DNA of 64,000 bases from Rhodococcus gordoniae (GTDB lineage Bacteria > Actinomycetota > Actinomycetes > Mycobacteriales > Mycobacteriaceae): contig NZ_LPZN01000002.1 of assembly GCF_001646655.1 (NCBI RefSeq), forward strand, positions 205,960 to 269,959, given 5' to 3'. Of this stretch, positions 43,781 through 52,132 are shown in pieces. The notes below the pieces were generated by a model. The model had not been told where the DNA came from. It made no database searches and worked only from the letters and a program-made list of their open reading frames with translations. The position numbers were made by a program, and so were the translations under genes. Each line of letters starts with the position of its first letter. Within the stretch, counting starts at the first letter, position 1.

Positions 43781-44575
43781 TCAGGCCTTGACGTACTTCG
43801 CGAAGTCGGCGGGTCGCTTCTCCGCGAACGCCTTCGCGCCTTCGAGTCCTTCGTCGGACTTGCCGAACAGGTCGAGGGCCGACATCGCGAGGTTGCTCAG
43901 GCCGGCCTGGTGGTCGGTGTCGGCGTTGAAGGACTGCTTGAGGAACTTGAGGGCGGTGGGGCTCTTCTCGGCGATCTCGGCGGCGACGGCCTTGGCCTCG
44001 TCGAGCAGCTTCTCCTGAGGGACAACCCAGTTGACGAGTCCCCAGCGCTCGGCGGTGGTGGCGTCGTACTGGCGGCACAGGTACCACATCTCGCGGGCGC
44101 GCTTCTCACCGACGACGCGGGCGAGGAAGGCGGAGCCGAAACCGGCGTCGAACGAACCGACCTTGGGTCCGGCCTGGCCGAATCGGGCGTTCTCCGACGC
44201 GATGGAGAGATCGCACAGCACGTGGAGGACGTGTCCGCCGCCGACGGCGACACCGTTGACGGCGGCGATGACCGGCTTGGGGATGTCGCGGATCAGCTTG
44301 TGGAGGTAGCCGATCTCGAACATGCCGCTCTCGGTGGGGCCGTAGTCGCCGGTCTCGGCGCGCTGCTTGACGTCGCCGCCCGTGCAGAAGGCTTTCTCAC
44401 CGGCGCCGGTGAGGATGACGGCCGAGACCCGGCTGTCGGCCCAGGCCGACCGGAATGCCTTGATCAGTTCCTCGACGGTCTTGCCCCGGAAGGCGTTGTA
44501 GCGCTCGGGCCGGTTGATCGTGATGATGCCGGCTGCGCCGTCGATCTCGTAGGTGATGTCTTCGAAGTCGGTCAT
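43781..44575 (-). CDS. badI: 2-ketocyclohexanecarboxyl-CoA hydrolase (crotonase fold)
   Basis: A 264-residue crotonase-family enzyme closely resembling BadI, which opens the ring of 2-ketocyclohexanecarboxyl-CoA to pimeloyl-CoA; MenB-type synthases are the nearest alternative. The N-terminus NRPERYNAFRGKTVEELI, the oxyanion segments AFCTGGDVKQR and GVAVGGGHVLHVLCD, GPKVGSFDAGFGSAFLARVVG and the end KRPADFAKYVK all match. It is the first gene of the cluster. The promoter region upstream carries dyads built on TGAAT/ATTCA. Confidence 0.9.
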   Translation of the reverse strand: MTDFEDITYEIDGAAGIITINRPERYNAFRGKTVEELIKAFRSAWADSRVSAVILTGAGEKAFCTGGDVKQRAETGDYGPTESGMFEIGYLHKLIRDIPKPVIAAVNGVAVGGGHVLHVLCDLSIASENARFGQAGPKVGSFDAGFGSAFLARVVGEKRAREMWYLCRQYDATTAERWGLVNWVVPQEKLLDEAKAVAAEIAEKSPTALKFLKQSFNADTDHQAGLSNLAMSALDLFGKSDEGLEGAKAFAEKRPADFAKYVKA

Positions 44576-44631
44576 GGGATCCCCTTCATCGGTGCAGGTA
44601 GAGGCTTGATCGAACGGCCATTCCCGGTGAG

Positions 44632-44666
44632 TGAATGACTATTCATTTCTCTTGAAGCTACATTCA
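44632..44666. promoter_or_regulatory. Dyads in the badI promoter region
   Basis: TGAAT-GACT-ATTCA (44632-44645) is a perfect dyad. It overlaps AATGA-CTAT-TCATT (44634-44647), and CATTCAC at 44660-44666 repeats the reverse half. The region, 57-91 bases before badI, is AT-rich compared with its surroundings and is a likely repressor target. Confidence 0.5.
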
Positions 44667-44807
44667 CCTATTGCATGTGTCAACCGTCACATCGGTCGCT
44701 CGGTCGTCTCAGCATCTCGGTCGGGGGTAACGCGAACTCCGAATCGGTCGATGTTCGTCATGAGTTCGGTGAGTGTGGCGCGCGGTCGACGTGTCGGGCA
44801 GGGAGCA

Positions 44808-45482
44808 ATGGTGAAACGACATCCGATCGTGTGGATCGCAGCAGGTGTCCTGTTTGCAGCGGGATGTAGTGCTGGTGGACAAGATGGCGCCGGCCAAGCG
44901 ACTTCGAGTTCGGCTCCCCCCTCGGTGGCGACGTCCACTTCCGCTACCTCTACTACTGCGAGCCCGACGAGTTCCGTCTCCGTCACCAGCGTGGCCTCCA
45001 CGACGTCGGAGGAATCGGCACCGCCTGCCGCACCGACGGAGTTGCCGGCTCAACCCGTAGCCGAAGAGCCGTATGTCGTGGAATGTCTGGAAGGCACGCC
45101 CGGGCCTGCCCTGTTCAGCGATGGGACGCGCGCTTTTTCGCAGTGGTGCTTCGATCAACTCGGAGGGGACGATTACCTTCGGGCAGAACGCGAAGCCAAC
45201 ACATTCGAATGTGACGGAACGGTATGCCGAAATCCGTATACCGGCGTGACGTTTCCCGATCGCAACGCTGTTCCTTCAGCTCCCACGGGTACTACGTCCG
45301 ACCGCGGTTACTCATGTAACTCCACCGGGTGCTACTGGCCGGACGGGACGCCGGTGATCAATGCCGATCGCTGCGGTCTGTTGTGTGGCGAACCGCCGAC
45401 ATCTGGTGACATCCAAACCCAACACGGTTGCGAGGAAGGCTATATCACCGATCCGAATCTTTGCGGCGCGTACGGCTATTGA
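44808..45482 (+). CDS. Cysteine-rich lipoprotein of unknown function
   Basis: A 224-residue predicted lipoprotein. The signal peptide (HPIVWIAAGVLFAAGCSAGG) ends at a lipobox with the cysteine about 20 residues in. A Ser/Thr/Pro-rich linker of about 70 residues follows. The C-terminal half has about ten cysteines in short repeats: FECDGTVCRNPYTG, YSCNSTGCYWPDGTPV and DRCGLLCGEPPTSGD. This implies a disulfide-rich fold on the cell surface. The ATG at 44808 has GGGAG upstream. I do not recognise the family. Confidence 0.72.
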   Translation: MVKRHPIVWIAAGVLFAAGCSAGGQDGAGQATSSSAPPSVATSTSATSTTASPTSSVSVTSVASTTSEESAPPAAPTELPAQPVAEEPYVVECLEGTPGPALFSDGTRAFSQWCFDQLGGDDYLRAEREANTFECDGTVCRNPYTGVTFPDRNAVPSAPTGTTSDRGYSCNSTGCYWPDGTPVINADRCGLLCGEPPTSGDIQTQHGCEEGYITDPNLCGAYGY

Positions 45483-45538
45483 GCCGCACGCGCACGCACG
45501 CTCGTTCGGCGCTGCGAGGAAGGTGGATCGCTCCACGA

Positions 45539-46696
45539 TCACTCGTAGAGCGAGTTCCTTCCCCGCCAGTCGTGATCGTCATCGGTAGGGGTCCCGAGGA
45601 ACTCCTCGGGGTGCTGCCGGAAAGACGAAGTTCCCCACTCCGCGGCGGTCCGATGGGAGAACCGGATGTCGTCGATGTCCGACGGGTTTCCGTACGGGAT
45701 TGCGCCGCTTCCTCGGGAACCTGTCCTACGTCCGGGCGTTCCCTTCTTCGAACGAGGCTGTCGACGGCGCGATGCCGCTTCGGCGGTGGGAGCTTTCTTG
45801 CCGATCTGGATCAGGCGTAGTGGTTGTCGCTCGGTTCCCCTTCCGGAAGATGTCGTTTCCAAGTATCTCTCGAGGTCGATCGCCAAAGTGGTGCTGCACC
45901 GTGGGCAGGGTCGCAGATGGCTGCGGTATGCGTCGCCTGCCGTGCACCAGTGAGTTACGTTCCGCGCAACCTTGCACCGTGTCGAGGCGTGAAAATACCC
46001 GATGTCGCGATTGACATAGACGCGCTTGCGGGAGATCGCGCCCGCCTTACGGAGTTCTTCGGCGCTCGGTCGCCGAGGAGACGCGGTTCCGATGTGCTTT
46101 CGGGTGGCGGAAACTCTGGAAACCGAAACGCCGGAGGGCGCCGACGTCGGCTCCGCCCGGGGACCGTTGCTCTCAGGTACGTCTCTCGGCGGCCTGGCAG
46201 TGGTCGCCACCGGTACAGAAGCGGGCGACGTGGAAGCAGTCTTGACACCCCTCGGGGCCTGCGTCTTCTGGCCGGGGTTCTCGACCTCGAAGAGTGCTTG
46301 GCTGAATCGGCTGCGATATCCGTGGGCGAACTCGTTGAAGCTGTCACCGAGATTATGAAATGCCAGGGCCAGGGTTGTGCAGGCAGACTTGGTGGTCATC
46401 GTCTTCGAGTGGGACGCGAACAACTCGTGGCCGCCCGGATTCTGGCCTTCACCGGACCCGTTGGTTCGTTCGTAGATGCGCAGCTCCCACCCGGAAGCGA
46501 CAGGTTTGATGGCGTAGTGATAGCTGGAGGTGTCGGCAACAATTGCTCCCTTCGGCGCCCGTGCTTCGTGAAAGTCCAGTCCGGACGGAGCAGTGCGCTG
46601 GGGTGCCTGCCGAGCGGCGTTTCGGACCCGCCGGGTGGATTGGTCCGGCAGGGAAGTCTTGCGTGACTTCGAAGTGGGGCGGATTTTACGTGCCAT
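45539..46696 (-). CDS. Hypothetical protein with a Cys/His cluster
   Basis: A 385-residue basic protein of unknown function. A possible folded domain lies at about 55-140 (YHYAIKPVASGWELRIYERT, then FHNLGDSFNEFAHGYRSRF), followed by a low-complexity Ser/Thr/Pro linker. A second domain at about 225-270 has His236, Cys241, Cys251, Cys264 and Cys267 (YFHASTRCK and LRPCPRC), spaced like a zinc-binding Ada-type finger. The C-terminus is Arg/Gly-rich then acidic. The ATG at 46696 with AAGGAG upstream is preferred over the longer frame. It may be nucleic-acid binding; this is only inference. Confidence 0.6.
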   Translation of the reverse strand: MARKIRPTSKSRKTSLPDQSTRRVRNAARQAPQRTAPSGLDFHEARAPKGAIVADTSSYHYAIKPVASGWELRIYERTNGSGEGQNPGGHELFASHSKTMTTKSACTTLALAFHNLGDSFNEFAHGYRSRFSQALFEVENPGQKTQAPRGVKTASTSPASVPVATTARPPRDVPESNGPRAEPTSAPSGVSVSRVSATRKHIGTASPRRPSAEELRKAGAISRKRVYVNRDIGYFHASTRCKVARNVTHWCTAGDAYRSHLRPCPRCSTTLAIDLERYLETTSSGRGTERQPLRLIQIGKKAPTAEAASRRRQPRSKKGTPGRRTGSRGSGAIPYGNPSDIDDIRFSHRTAAEWGTSSFRQHPEEFLGTPTDDDHDWRGRNSLYE

Positions 46697-46881
46697 GCGT
46701 ACTCCTTGGAGGACCCGAAGAGGCGATGCACTCCACCGGCGTCTGCCGTTGACAGGCAGGTGTGCATTTCGGCCGACATTACGCCGTTTTGGGAAGAAAG
46801 CCAGGGTAGCTCTCACTCGCCTCGCTACTTGTGCTGCTGTGTCCGAGCAAGCTTCTCGGGAGGCAGCCAACCTGAAGGTGG

Positions 46882-46921
46882 GGCTCACAACCCTGCTGGT
46901 CGACCATCCGGGTTGTGAGCC
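46882..46921. terminator. Hairpin downstream of the 152-aa membrane protein gene
   Basis: GGCTCACAACCC (46882-46893) and GGGTTGTGAGCC (46910-46921) form a perfect 12-bp stem with a 16-base loop, just past the stop of the leftward gene at 46929. Confidence 0.6.
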
Positions 46922-46928
46922 TCGCTTT

Positions 46929-47387
46929 TCAGTTGCGAACCTCGCTCCCGGGAGGGATGTCATCGCGATTGCGGGGTTTCTTCGCGACGGTCGTCGACGT
47001 CAGGAACAGGATTGCCGACGAGATCACCACCAACCACAATCCCCAGCCGATCTGGACGCCGATCGTTTCTCCGAAGAACTCGGCAGTGTGCGACGAGACG
47101 TTCATGATGTCGTAGATTGCGATACCGAGGCAGACCACACTCACGGCGGGTGCGACCCACCGAATAGCCTTTCGGCCGACCGATCCTCGGGAAAACAGCG
47201 TGAACATCGCGACGGTCGCCAGTACTCCCAGGATCAGAGTGACCATCCCGTCCCCTTCGAGGCCGTTCTTGGTGAAGGCCATGAAGCTTGCCCAGGGGCC
47301 GATGCTGCCGAGCATGATGCCGACGCTTGCGGCGAGCGCCGCGATCAGATGTGCGTTGTAACGCTGGTCGAAATCTCGAGTACTCAT
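46929..47387 (-). CDS. Small four-helix membrane protein, unknown function
   Basis: A 152-residue protein with four predicted membrane helices: LIAALAASVGIMLGSIGPWASFM, VTLILGVLATVAMFTLF, WVAPAVSVVCLGIAIYDIM and IGWGLWLVVISSAILFL. Both ends are hydrophilic and would be cytosolic. The third helix is followed by a NVSSHTAEFFGETIG loop. I do not recognise the family. It is 37 bases downstream of the RNase H-domain gene, in the same direction, and may be co-transcribed. Confidence 0.7.
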   Translation of the reverse strand: MSTRDFDQRYNAHLIAALAASVGIMLGSIGPWASFMAFTKNGLEGDGMVTLILGVLATVAMFTLFSRGSVGRKAIRWVAPAVSVVCLGIAIYDIMNVSSHTAEFFGETIGVQIGWGLWLVVISSAILFLTSTTVAKKPRNRDDIPPGSEVRN

Positions 47388-47424
47388 CGGCTCTCCTGTT
47401 TGAGATTCGTGGAACTTGTTCGGG

Positions 47425-48273
47425 TCAAGCGGTTTCGGGAAGCGGGTTCTTCATCGAAGCGACGATGTTGTTCGCGATCGTCGAAGCCACCTCCGGCGAA
47501 ACGTTCGCGTCGTGGCAGCGCCTCGCCGCGACCGCCAGCCGATCGGCGACCTCGTTGAGCGGGTGTCCGCTGTGCCCGCGCACCCACGAGAACTCGACAG
47601 TGCGACCCTTGATCCGATTCCGGATGCGCTCCACGACGTCCGCGATCTCGGGACGGCCTTCGTAGGTGCCTTCGATGCAGGCGAGGGCAAGCCGGCTGTC
47701 GGTGAGGATGTGCAGCTTGGGGTGCAAGAAGCGAGCGACGGCCATGTCGATCGCGAGGAGTTCGCCTTCGAGGATCGAGCGGGCGTCGCAGGCCATCCGC
47801 ATGTGATGTACACCGGCGTTCGATACGCAGCCGAGTCCGGTGCCGCGACGATTGCGGGCTTTGGATGCGTCGGTCGCGACCACCAGCGGCGGACGCGCTT
47901 CGAGTTCCGCCTCGCGGCGTGCTTCGTCTGCTGCGAGCAGGGCCGCGACGTGTGCCCCGATGGTGGCGGATGCGCGAGTGAGAAGCACGCCGAACGGGCC
48001 GAAGGCCGTGTCGACGAACTGTACGGCCGGGAACGACTCGGCGACATTCTTCAAGGTGCGACGCAGCATGCCGTCGGAGATGTGGACCCGGGCGGGGGAG
48101 GCCTGAGCCTTGGCGTACAGCGCGTCGAACGCGTCGAGGCCGAGGAGCAGACGGTCGGTCTCGGAGTCTCCGTCGCGGGTGAGCAGGGCGACGTCCTCGT
48201 CGGTCGCGATTGCGGCGCAGATCTGCGGGCCGGCGTCGCTATGGGTCTGCCTGATGTGAATGGCGGCGAGCAT
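47425..48273 (-). CDS. RNase H-domain protein with an extra N-terminal domain
   Basis: A 282-residue protein. The C-terminal half (about 128-255) is an RNase HI fold with all four carboxylates in place: Asp135 in VVATDASK, Glu171 in EGELLAID, Asp192 in TDSRLA and Asp244 in NEVADRLA, plus WVRGHSGHPLNE with the mobile His. The N-terminal 125 residues (IHIRQTHSDAGPQICAAI, then VQFVDTAFGPFGVLLTR) are unknown to me. It diverges from the restriction-modification operon. The active site looks intact, so RNA cleavage in RNA:DNA hybrids is expected; a link to defence is inference from position. Confidence 0.8.
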   Translation of the reverse strand: MLAAIHIRQTHSDAGPQICAAIATDEDVALLTRDGDSETDRLLLGLDAFDALYAKAQASPARVHISDGMLRRTLKNVAESFPAVQFVDTAFGPFGVLLTRASATIGAHVAALLAADEARREAELEARPPLVVATDASKARNRRGTGLGCVSNAGVHHMRMACDARSILEGELLAIDMAVARFLHPKLHILTDSRLALACIEGTYEGRPEIADVVERIRNRIKGRTVEFSWVRGHSGHPLNEVADRLAVAARRCHDANVSPEVASTIANNIVASMKNPLPETA

Positions 48274-48342
48274 CGGGTCCTCCTCGTTTCGGGGTCGATG
48301 ACGATCATGAAATCGGTTGCCTATGCCGTCGATGAATCACGT

Positions 48343-48358
48343 GATAATGGGGGTTATC
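48343..48358. promoter_or_regulatory. 16-bp dyad upstream of the hsd operon (site 1)
   Basis: GATAATGGGGGTTATC, whose reverse complement is GATAACCCCCATTATC, lies 91 bases before the start at 48450 in the divergent region to the RNase H gene. It matches the hsdR site at 58910-58925 in 15 of 16 positions. It also contains a GATAAT that could serve as a -10 element. Confidence 0.65.
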
Positions 48359-48449
48359 GAGTCCGCGCGCGGCGGTGTCCGCCGCCTGTCGTAGATTTCG
48401 GCAGGAACTCGATCGGCCGCGGAGCAGGAAGGGAAGGAGACGAACGCCC

Positions 48450-50519
48450 ATGAGTGACGAGCCCACCCTGCTCCTGTCCAAAAGCGACATCGCGGCCCTG
48501 GCCGGGGTGAAACGACCGGTCGTGACGATGTGGGCGAAGCGCTACAGCAACAGCGACCGCCCCTTCCCGCAGCCGGCACGCGTTGATGCACGCCAAGAGA
48601 AGTTCGCCGCCGACGACATAGTTTCCTGGCTCCGCGACCGAGGGCTCGGCAACAACGACACCCTGGCCGAGGATGTCGCCGTCTACGCCGCGCTCGAACA
48701 CCCCACCGGTGCCGATCCCGACATCGCGTTCGCCGGGCTCACCGCGTTGCTGTGCCTGAAGGCGCAGGTCGGCATGTCGCTGATCGGCTTGGACGACGAC
48801 GAGATTCTCGACGAGGCCGACGACTTGGACCCCGACGACGTCTACTTGTATCGAGAGCTGTCGGACCTCGGCAGGCATCTCTCGACGTATGCGCGTCATG
48901 CCGACCGCATGGCCGACGCCGCCTACACCCCGGAGCACGCCTTCGAAGCGCTCATCGCGCAGCGGTTCCGGCTGCCGTTGGCCGACTGGGCCGACTCCGC
49001 CCTCGCGGAGGGTGCTCTGGCGTTGTGCACTCGGGTCGCGACGGCGTTGGTTTCCAGCGACCGCGTGACGTTCGTCGATCCCTCCGTCGACGGCAGCGAT
49101 CTGCTGGTCGCGCTGCGGCGCGATCTCTCCGAAGACTCGGAGCCGATCGTCATCACCGGTCGCGCAGATACAACCTCGGCCCGGTTGGCGCGACGGCGGC
49201 TGGCCATCCACCGTTGGCGCCGGCACCCCAGCCCCGCAAAAGGGTTCGGGGCAGACTTCTCGCTGGACCAGCCGGCGCTGTTCCTCACTCAGTATCCGTC
49301 GCCGTCCACACTCGGCTACTCGCCCGTGGATGTGTTGACGGAGATCGACAACATCACCGTTCAGATGGGGCCGGAACACACAGCGGTGGTGATCGCGCCG
49401 GCGAGTGTTCTCGTCGATCCGATCCGTGACCGGGAGGCATTGTCAATCCGTTCGGGGATCGTCCGGTCCGATCGTCTGCGCGCCGCCGTCAGGCTCCCCG
49501 AGGGGCTGATGGTGACCAAGCCCGGCATGTCGATGGCGATGTGGGTACTGGGTGCGCCCGACGAGCGGACCGCTCCGGCAGATCGCTGGACGGTTCTCGC
49601 CGACGTCGGTCATCGAAGCCTCGACCACGAGACGATCGACAATGTCGTATCCGATGTTGTTGCTGCGATGGGAGATTGGAAGTCTGTCCGCGCCCACGCA
49701 TTCGCGTTCGGAGCTGTGCACCGGACATCGGGTCTGCTTGCTGCGGACCGCCTCGGTCTCGTCGTGCCGCGCGATGAGCGGCCAGTCCCTGTCGGCGCAG
49801 ATGTCGCGAGTCGCGTGATGACACTCGTGGATACCGTGAACGAGCACGCGCGGCGCGTCGTCGGAGATCTGCAGGTGAAGGTCGAGTACGACGGTTCGGC
49901 TGCCTCGTCGATGCCGACCGCCGGCGAACTGGTGGCGCGCCAGAAGCTGGCGGTCATCGCCGGGAACCGCGTCGACGACCGCGATATCCGCCCGGACGGC
50001 AACGTGCGTGTGATCGGTTCCGCCGAATTGCTGGGGGAGAAGCGACTCGGTGAGCGACGCGTCGACCGTTTGACGCACATCACCAAGTATCCGAACAGTC
50101 GCTTCACAGAGCCGGGCGACATCGTGTTCTGCACTGCGCCGAACTTCGGTGTCATGGTCGATCCCGACGGTGGGTCGCTCGTTCTTGCCCCGGCCCGCGC
50201 CTTCCGTATCCGTCCCTGGGAGACCGAGGGCTTGATGCCCGAGGTGATCGCGCGGCATCTGCGGCAGCGGGCCTCCACCCGAAAGCCAACGGGAGCCGTC
50301 CGGGGAGGTCGGCGATGGCGCGACTGGACGATCCCGATGCTCGATTCCGATCAGGTAGACGCAATGACCACGGTATTGCGAGATCTCGACGCGCGTCGTC
50401 GTGAGGCGCAGGACCTGCTCGACAGAGTGAACGAACTGACCGACACAATGATCGACGGCGTGACTCGCGGAGTCCTGTCCGTCACGGCACACAACGGGTC
50501 CGTCCCGGAGGAAGGGTGA
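48450..50519 (+). CDS. HTH / degenerate N6-methyltransferase / TRD protein of the type I RM operon
   Basis: A 689-residue protein I cannot match to a named family, but its architecture is readable. Residues 8-60 are a MerR/AlpA-like HTH (LSKSDIAALAGVKRPVVTMWAKRY). Residues about 160-370 follow an HsdM-type methyltransferase in outline, but the SAM motif reads VDPSVDGSDLL instead of D-P-A-C-G-S-G and the N-P-P-F position reads TQYPSP; DRLRAAVRLPEGL resembles the HsdM segment after the active site. Residues about 520-610 resemble a target-recognition domain, followed by a coiled coil (about 640-675). It precedes hsdM and ends four bases inside it or just before it. A methyltransferase-dead DNA-recognition or regulatory subunit is the best inference. 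Confidence 0.78.
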   Translation: MSDEPTLLLSKSDIAALAGVKRPVVTMWAKRYSNSDRPFPQPARVDARQEKFAADDIVSWLRDRGLGNNDTLAEDVAVYAALEHPTGADPDIAFAGLTALLCLKAQVGMSLIGLDDDEILDEADDLDPDDVYLYRELSDLGRHLSTYARHADRMADAAYTPEHAFEALIAQRFRLPLADWADSALAEGALALCTRVATALVSSDRVTFVDPSVDGSDLLVALRRDLSEDSEPIVITGRADTTSARLARRRLAIHRWRRHPSPAKGFGADFSLDQPALFLTQYPSPSTLGYSPVDVLTEIDNITVQMGPEHTAVVIAPASVLVDPIRDREALSIRSGIVRSDRLRAAVRLPEGLMVTKPGMSMAMWVLGAPDERTAPADRWTVLADVGHRSLDHETIDNVVSDVVAAMGDWKSVRAHAFAFGAVHRTSGLLAADRLGLVVPRDERPVPVGADVASRVMTLVDTVNEHARRVVGDLQVKVEYDGSAASSMPTAGELVARQKLAVIAGNRVDDRDIRPDGNVRVIGSAELLGEKRLGERRVDRLTHITKYPNSRFTEPGDIVFCTAPNFGVMVDPDGGSLVLAPARAFRIRPWETEGLMPEVIARHLRQRASTRKPTGAVRGGRRWRDWTIPMLDSDQVDAMTTVLRDLDARRREAQDLLDRVNELTDTMIDGVTRGVLSVTAHNGSVPEEG

Positions 50520-50521
50520 AG

Positions 50522-52132
50522 ATGCCACCGAGGAAGAGGGCGACGGCCACAGCACCGTCGACCATGAAGGAACTGAAGGACACACTGTGGAAGGCCGCCG
50601 ACAAGTTGCGCGGTTCCATGGATGCGTCCCAGTACAAGGATGTCATCCTCGGGCTGGTGTTCCTCAAGTACGTGTCGGATGCGTTCGACGAGCGTCGTCA
50701 GCAGCTCGAAGCGGAACTGCGCGCCGACGGACTCGACGACGAGGACGTGGCCTCGCTGATCGACGACCGCGACGAATACACGGGGTCCACCGTGTTCTGG
50801 GTACCCGCGGAAGCGCGCTGGGAGTACCTCGCGCAGAACGCGAAGGGTGTCCAGGAGACTGCGGAGACCGAGGGACTGACCGTCGGCGAGCTGATCAACC
50901 GGGCGATGCTCGCGTTGATGACGGAGAACCCGTCGTTGAAGGGTACGTTGCCGACGATTTTCAACGGCGACAACGTCGACCAGCGACGTCTCGGCGAGCT
51001 CCTCGACCTGCTCAACGGCACTCGCTTCACGGGTGAGGGTGCGCGTAAGGCGCGGGACCTTCTCGGTGAGGTGTACGAATACTTCCTGGAGAAGTTCGCT
51101 CGCGCAGAAGGTAAGCGCGGCGGCGAGTTCTACACGCCCGCAGGTGTTGTGCGCGTTCTGGTCGAGGTGCTCGAGCCGTACAGCGGCCGCGTGTACGACC
51201 CGGCGTGCGGGTCGGGTGGCATGTTCGTGCAGGCCGAGAAGTTCATCGAACATCACGGTGGCAACCCGACGGACATTTCGGTGTACGGTCAGGAACTCAA
51301 CGAGCGCACCTGGCGCATGGCGAAGATGAATCTGGCGATTCATGGCATTACCGCCAATCTCGCCGAGCGTTGGGGAGATACGTTCGCGCAGGACCTGCAT
51401 CCCGATCTGCTGGCCGACTATGTGATGGCCAATCCCCCGTTCAACATCAAGGATTGGTCGCGTCGCGAGGACGACAAGCGCTGGAAGTTCGGTGTTCCGC
51501 CGGCCGGCAACGCGAACTACGCATGGATTCAGCACATCATCTCGAAGCTCGCGGCGCGTGGTTCGGCCGGTGTGGTGATGGCAAACGGAACGATGTCCTC
51601 GAATTCCGGTGGCGAGGGCGAGATCCGTGCGCGGCTCGTCGAGGCCGATCTGGTGTCGTGCATGGTCGCGCTTCCGACACAGTTGTTCCGCAGCACGGGA
51701 ATTCCGGTGTGCGTGTGGTTCTTCGCGAAGGACAAGTCTGCCGGCGTAAAGGGTTCGATCGACCGTCGTGGCGAGGTGTTGTTCATCGACGCCCGCAACC
51801 TGGGCTACATGGTGGATCGCGCGGAGCGCGCGTTGTCGGATGATGACATCGCCAAGATTGCGGACACGTTCCACTCGTGGCGCGGGAGAGAATCGGCGAA
51901 GGGTGAATACGCCGACGAGCCCGGCTTCTGCTACTCGGCCAGTCTGGCGGAGATCAAGGAAGCCGACTACGCGCTGACCCCGGGGCGGTATGTGGGTGCG
52001 GCGCCACTCAAAGACGACGGTGAGCCGATCGAAGAGAAGATCGTGCGGCTGACGAAGGAACTGTACGAGCAATTCGACGAGTCGGCACGGTTGCAGACTG
52101 TGGTGCGGGAGCAGTTGGGGAGGATTCAGTGA
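50522..52132 (+). CDS. hsdM: Type I restriction-modification system, methyltransferase subunit
   Basis: A 536-residue N6-adenine methyltransferase. The HsdM N-terminal helical domain (YKDVILGLVFLKYVSDAF) is followed by GEFYTPAGVVRVLVEVL, the SAM motif DPACGSGG (226-233) and the catalytic NPPF (304-307). C-terminal RESAKGEYADEPGFCYSA and GRYVG segments are typical. The ATG at 50522 has GGAGG ten bases upstream; a GTG at 50516 that overlaps the previous stop is the alternative. It overlaps hsdS by four bases. With HsdS it methylates the recognition site, and with HsdR it restricts foreign DNA. Confidence 0.95.
   Translation: MPPRKRATATAPSTMKELKDTLWKAADKLRGSMDASQYKDVILGLVFLKYVSDAFDERRQQLEAELRADGLDDEDVASLIDDRDEYTGSTVFWVPAEARWEYLAQNAKGVQETAETEGLTVGELINRAMLALMTENPSLKGTLPTIFNGDNVDQRRLGELLDLLNGTRFTGEGARKARDLLGEVYEYFLEKFARAEGKRGGEFYTPAGVVRVLVEVLEPYSGRVYDPACGSGGMFVQAEKFIEHHGGNPTDISVYGQELNERTWRMAKMNLAIHGITANLAERWGDTFAQDLHPDLLADYVMANPPFNIKDWSRREDDKRWKFGVPPAGNANYAWIQHIISKLAARGSAGVVMANGTMSSNSGGEGEIRARLVEADLVSCMVALPTQLFRSTGIPVCVWFFAKDKSAGVKGSIDRRGEVLFIDARNLGYMVDRAERALSDDDIAKIADTFHSWRGRESAKGEYADEPGFCYSASLAEIKEADYALTPGRYVGAAPLKDDGEPIEEKIVRLTKELYEQFDESARLQTVVREQLGRIQ

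Noticed and set aside
46697..46963. Longer start for the hypothetical protein at 45539
   Set aside because: AAGGAG lies directly before the ATG at 46696, and the extension has no coding character and overlaps the hairpin and the next gene.
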